DNA from: Micromonospora inositola
GTDB taxonomy: Bacteria > Actinomycetota > Actinomycetes > Mycobacteriales > Micromonosporaceae
Assembly (NCBI RefSeq): GCF_900090285.1
Contig: NZ_LT607754.1
Location: 5,606,001-5,670,000 of the forward strand
DNA length: 64,000 bases
Direction of reading: 5' to 3'
Every line of letters starts with the position of its first letter. The first letter of the stretch is position 1. Shown in pieces: positions 63,896-64,000 of the stretch. A program made the translations under genes and the position numbers. The notes under the pieces are model-generated. The model saw nothing but the letters and a program-made list of their open reading frames with translations, searched no databases and had not been told where the DNA came from.

Positions 63896-64000
63896 TCAGG
63901 GGCGGAACGGCGAGGCCGGCTCGGGCGTGTCCGCGTCGTATCGGAGCACCTCGGCGAGCCCGGTCACCTGCAGCACCCGCGCCACCCGCCCGCCGGCCCC
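63896..64000 (-). CDS. C-terminal end of a STAS-domain (anti-anti-sigma-like) protein, cut by the window edge
   Basis: Thirty-four codons run in from the right edge and stop at 63896. The residues GRVARVLQVTGLAEVLRYDAD match the last helix of STAS domains. The full gene lies outside the window. It is upstream of the Rcp1-like regulator (73 bases between), so they could be co-transcribed in one signalling operon. Confidence 0.65.
   Translation of the reverse strand, partial: GAGGRVARVLQVTGLAEVLRYDADTPEPASPFRP

Overview
The window is very GC-rich DNA with strong G/C preference at third codon positions, many GTG starts and GGAGG-type ribosome binding sites. SecA2, GAF-ANTAR and DUF4383/DUF3500-type proteins, GpgS, TreXYZ and orphan OmpR-type regulators point to a high-GC actinobacterium, most likely of the family Micromonosporaceae (Micromonospora or a close relative). 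It reads as ordinary chromosome with small accessory patches. There is one transposon fragment at the left edge, and I see no rRNA, tRNA, CRISPR array or prophage.

Left third (1-15 kb): a truncated TnpB-type transposase with a terminal hairpin; a coiled-coil membrane protein; a JmjC/cupin hydroxylase immediately downstream of a tiny gene for a repetitive Asp/Gly/Ala-rich peptide (the most promising undescribed system here); a PIG-L deacetylase; an LtrA membrane protein; a MscS channel with a possible mini-ORF leader; a DUF72 / DUF2267 / DUF72 cluster; a DksA-like protein; a uridine-kinase-like protein with a ruined P-loop; a receiver-less OmpR-type regulator; and a cysteine dioxygenase-rhodanese operon behind an Rrf2/CymR-like operator. 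Two convergent gene ends carry copies of one palindromic repeat family.

Middle (15-47 kb): secA2 with a large terminator, an ABC exporter, a dehydrogenase/oxidoreductase pair, GpgS plus a GT4 glycosyltransferase, then an unusual signalling patch in which a STAS-HATPase fusion and a sigma factor-STAS fusion flank a solitary cytochrome oxidase subunit I. After that come a pyruvate-oxidase-like enzyme with a Vms1/Rv2629-type release factor, a glutamate-cysteine ligase family enzyme, and the alpha-glucan locus glgX/treX-treY-treZ divergent from a GT4 glucan synthase, followed by citrate synthase.

Right third (48-64 kb): a three-gene operon (48-aa membrane peptide, methyltransferase, membrane-anchored alkaline-phosphatase-like protein); a VOC/AraC pair; a decayed surface-glycosylation locus (frameshifted GT2-GtrA and internally deleted GT39) next to an intact two-component system; an ApbE-like stub; a Ser/Thr kinase; an OsmC/Ohr protein lacking its second cysteine; an EEP-family membrane enzyme; a lysozyme-fold wall protein; a DivIVA-like coiled coil; an Rcp1-type response regulator; and the C-terminal end of a STAS protein. 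Several genes show one-base frame disruptions, so real decay and sequencing error both need to be considered.
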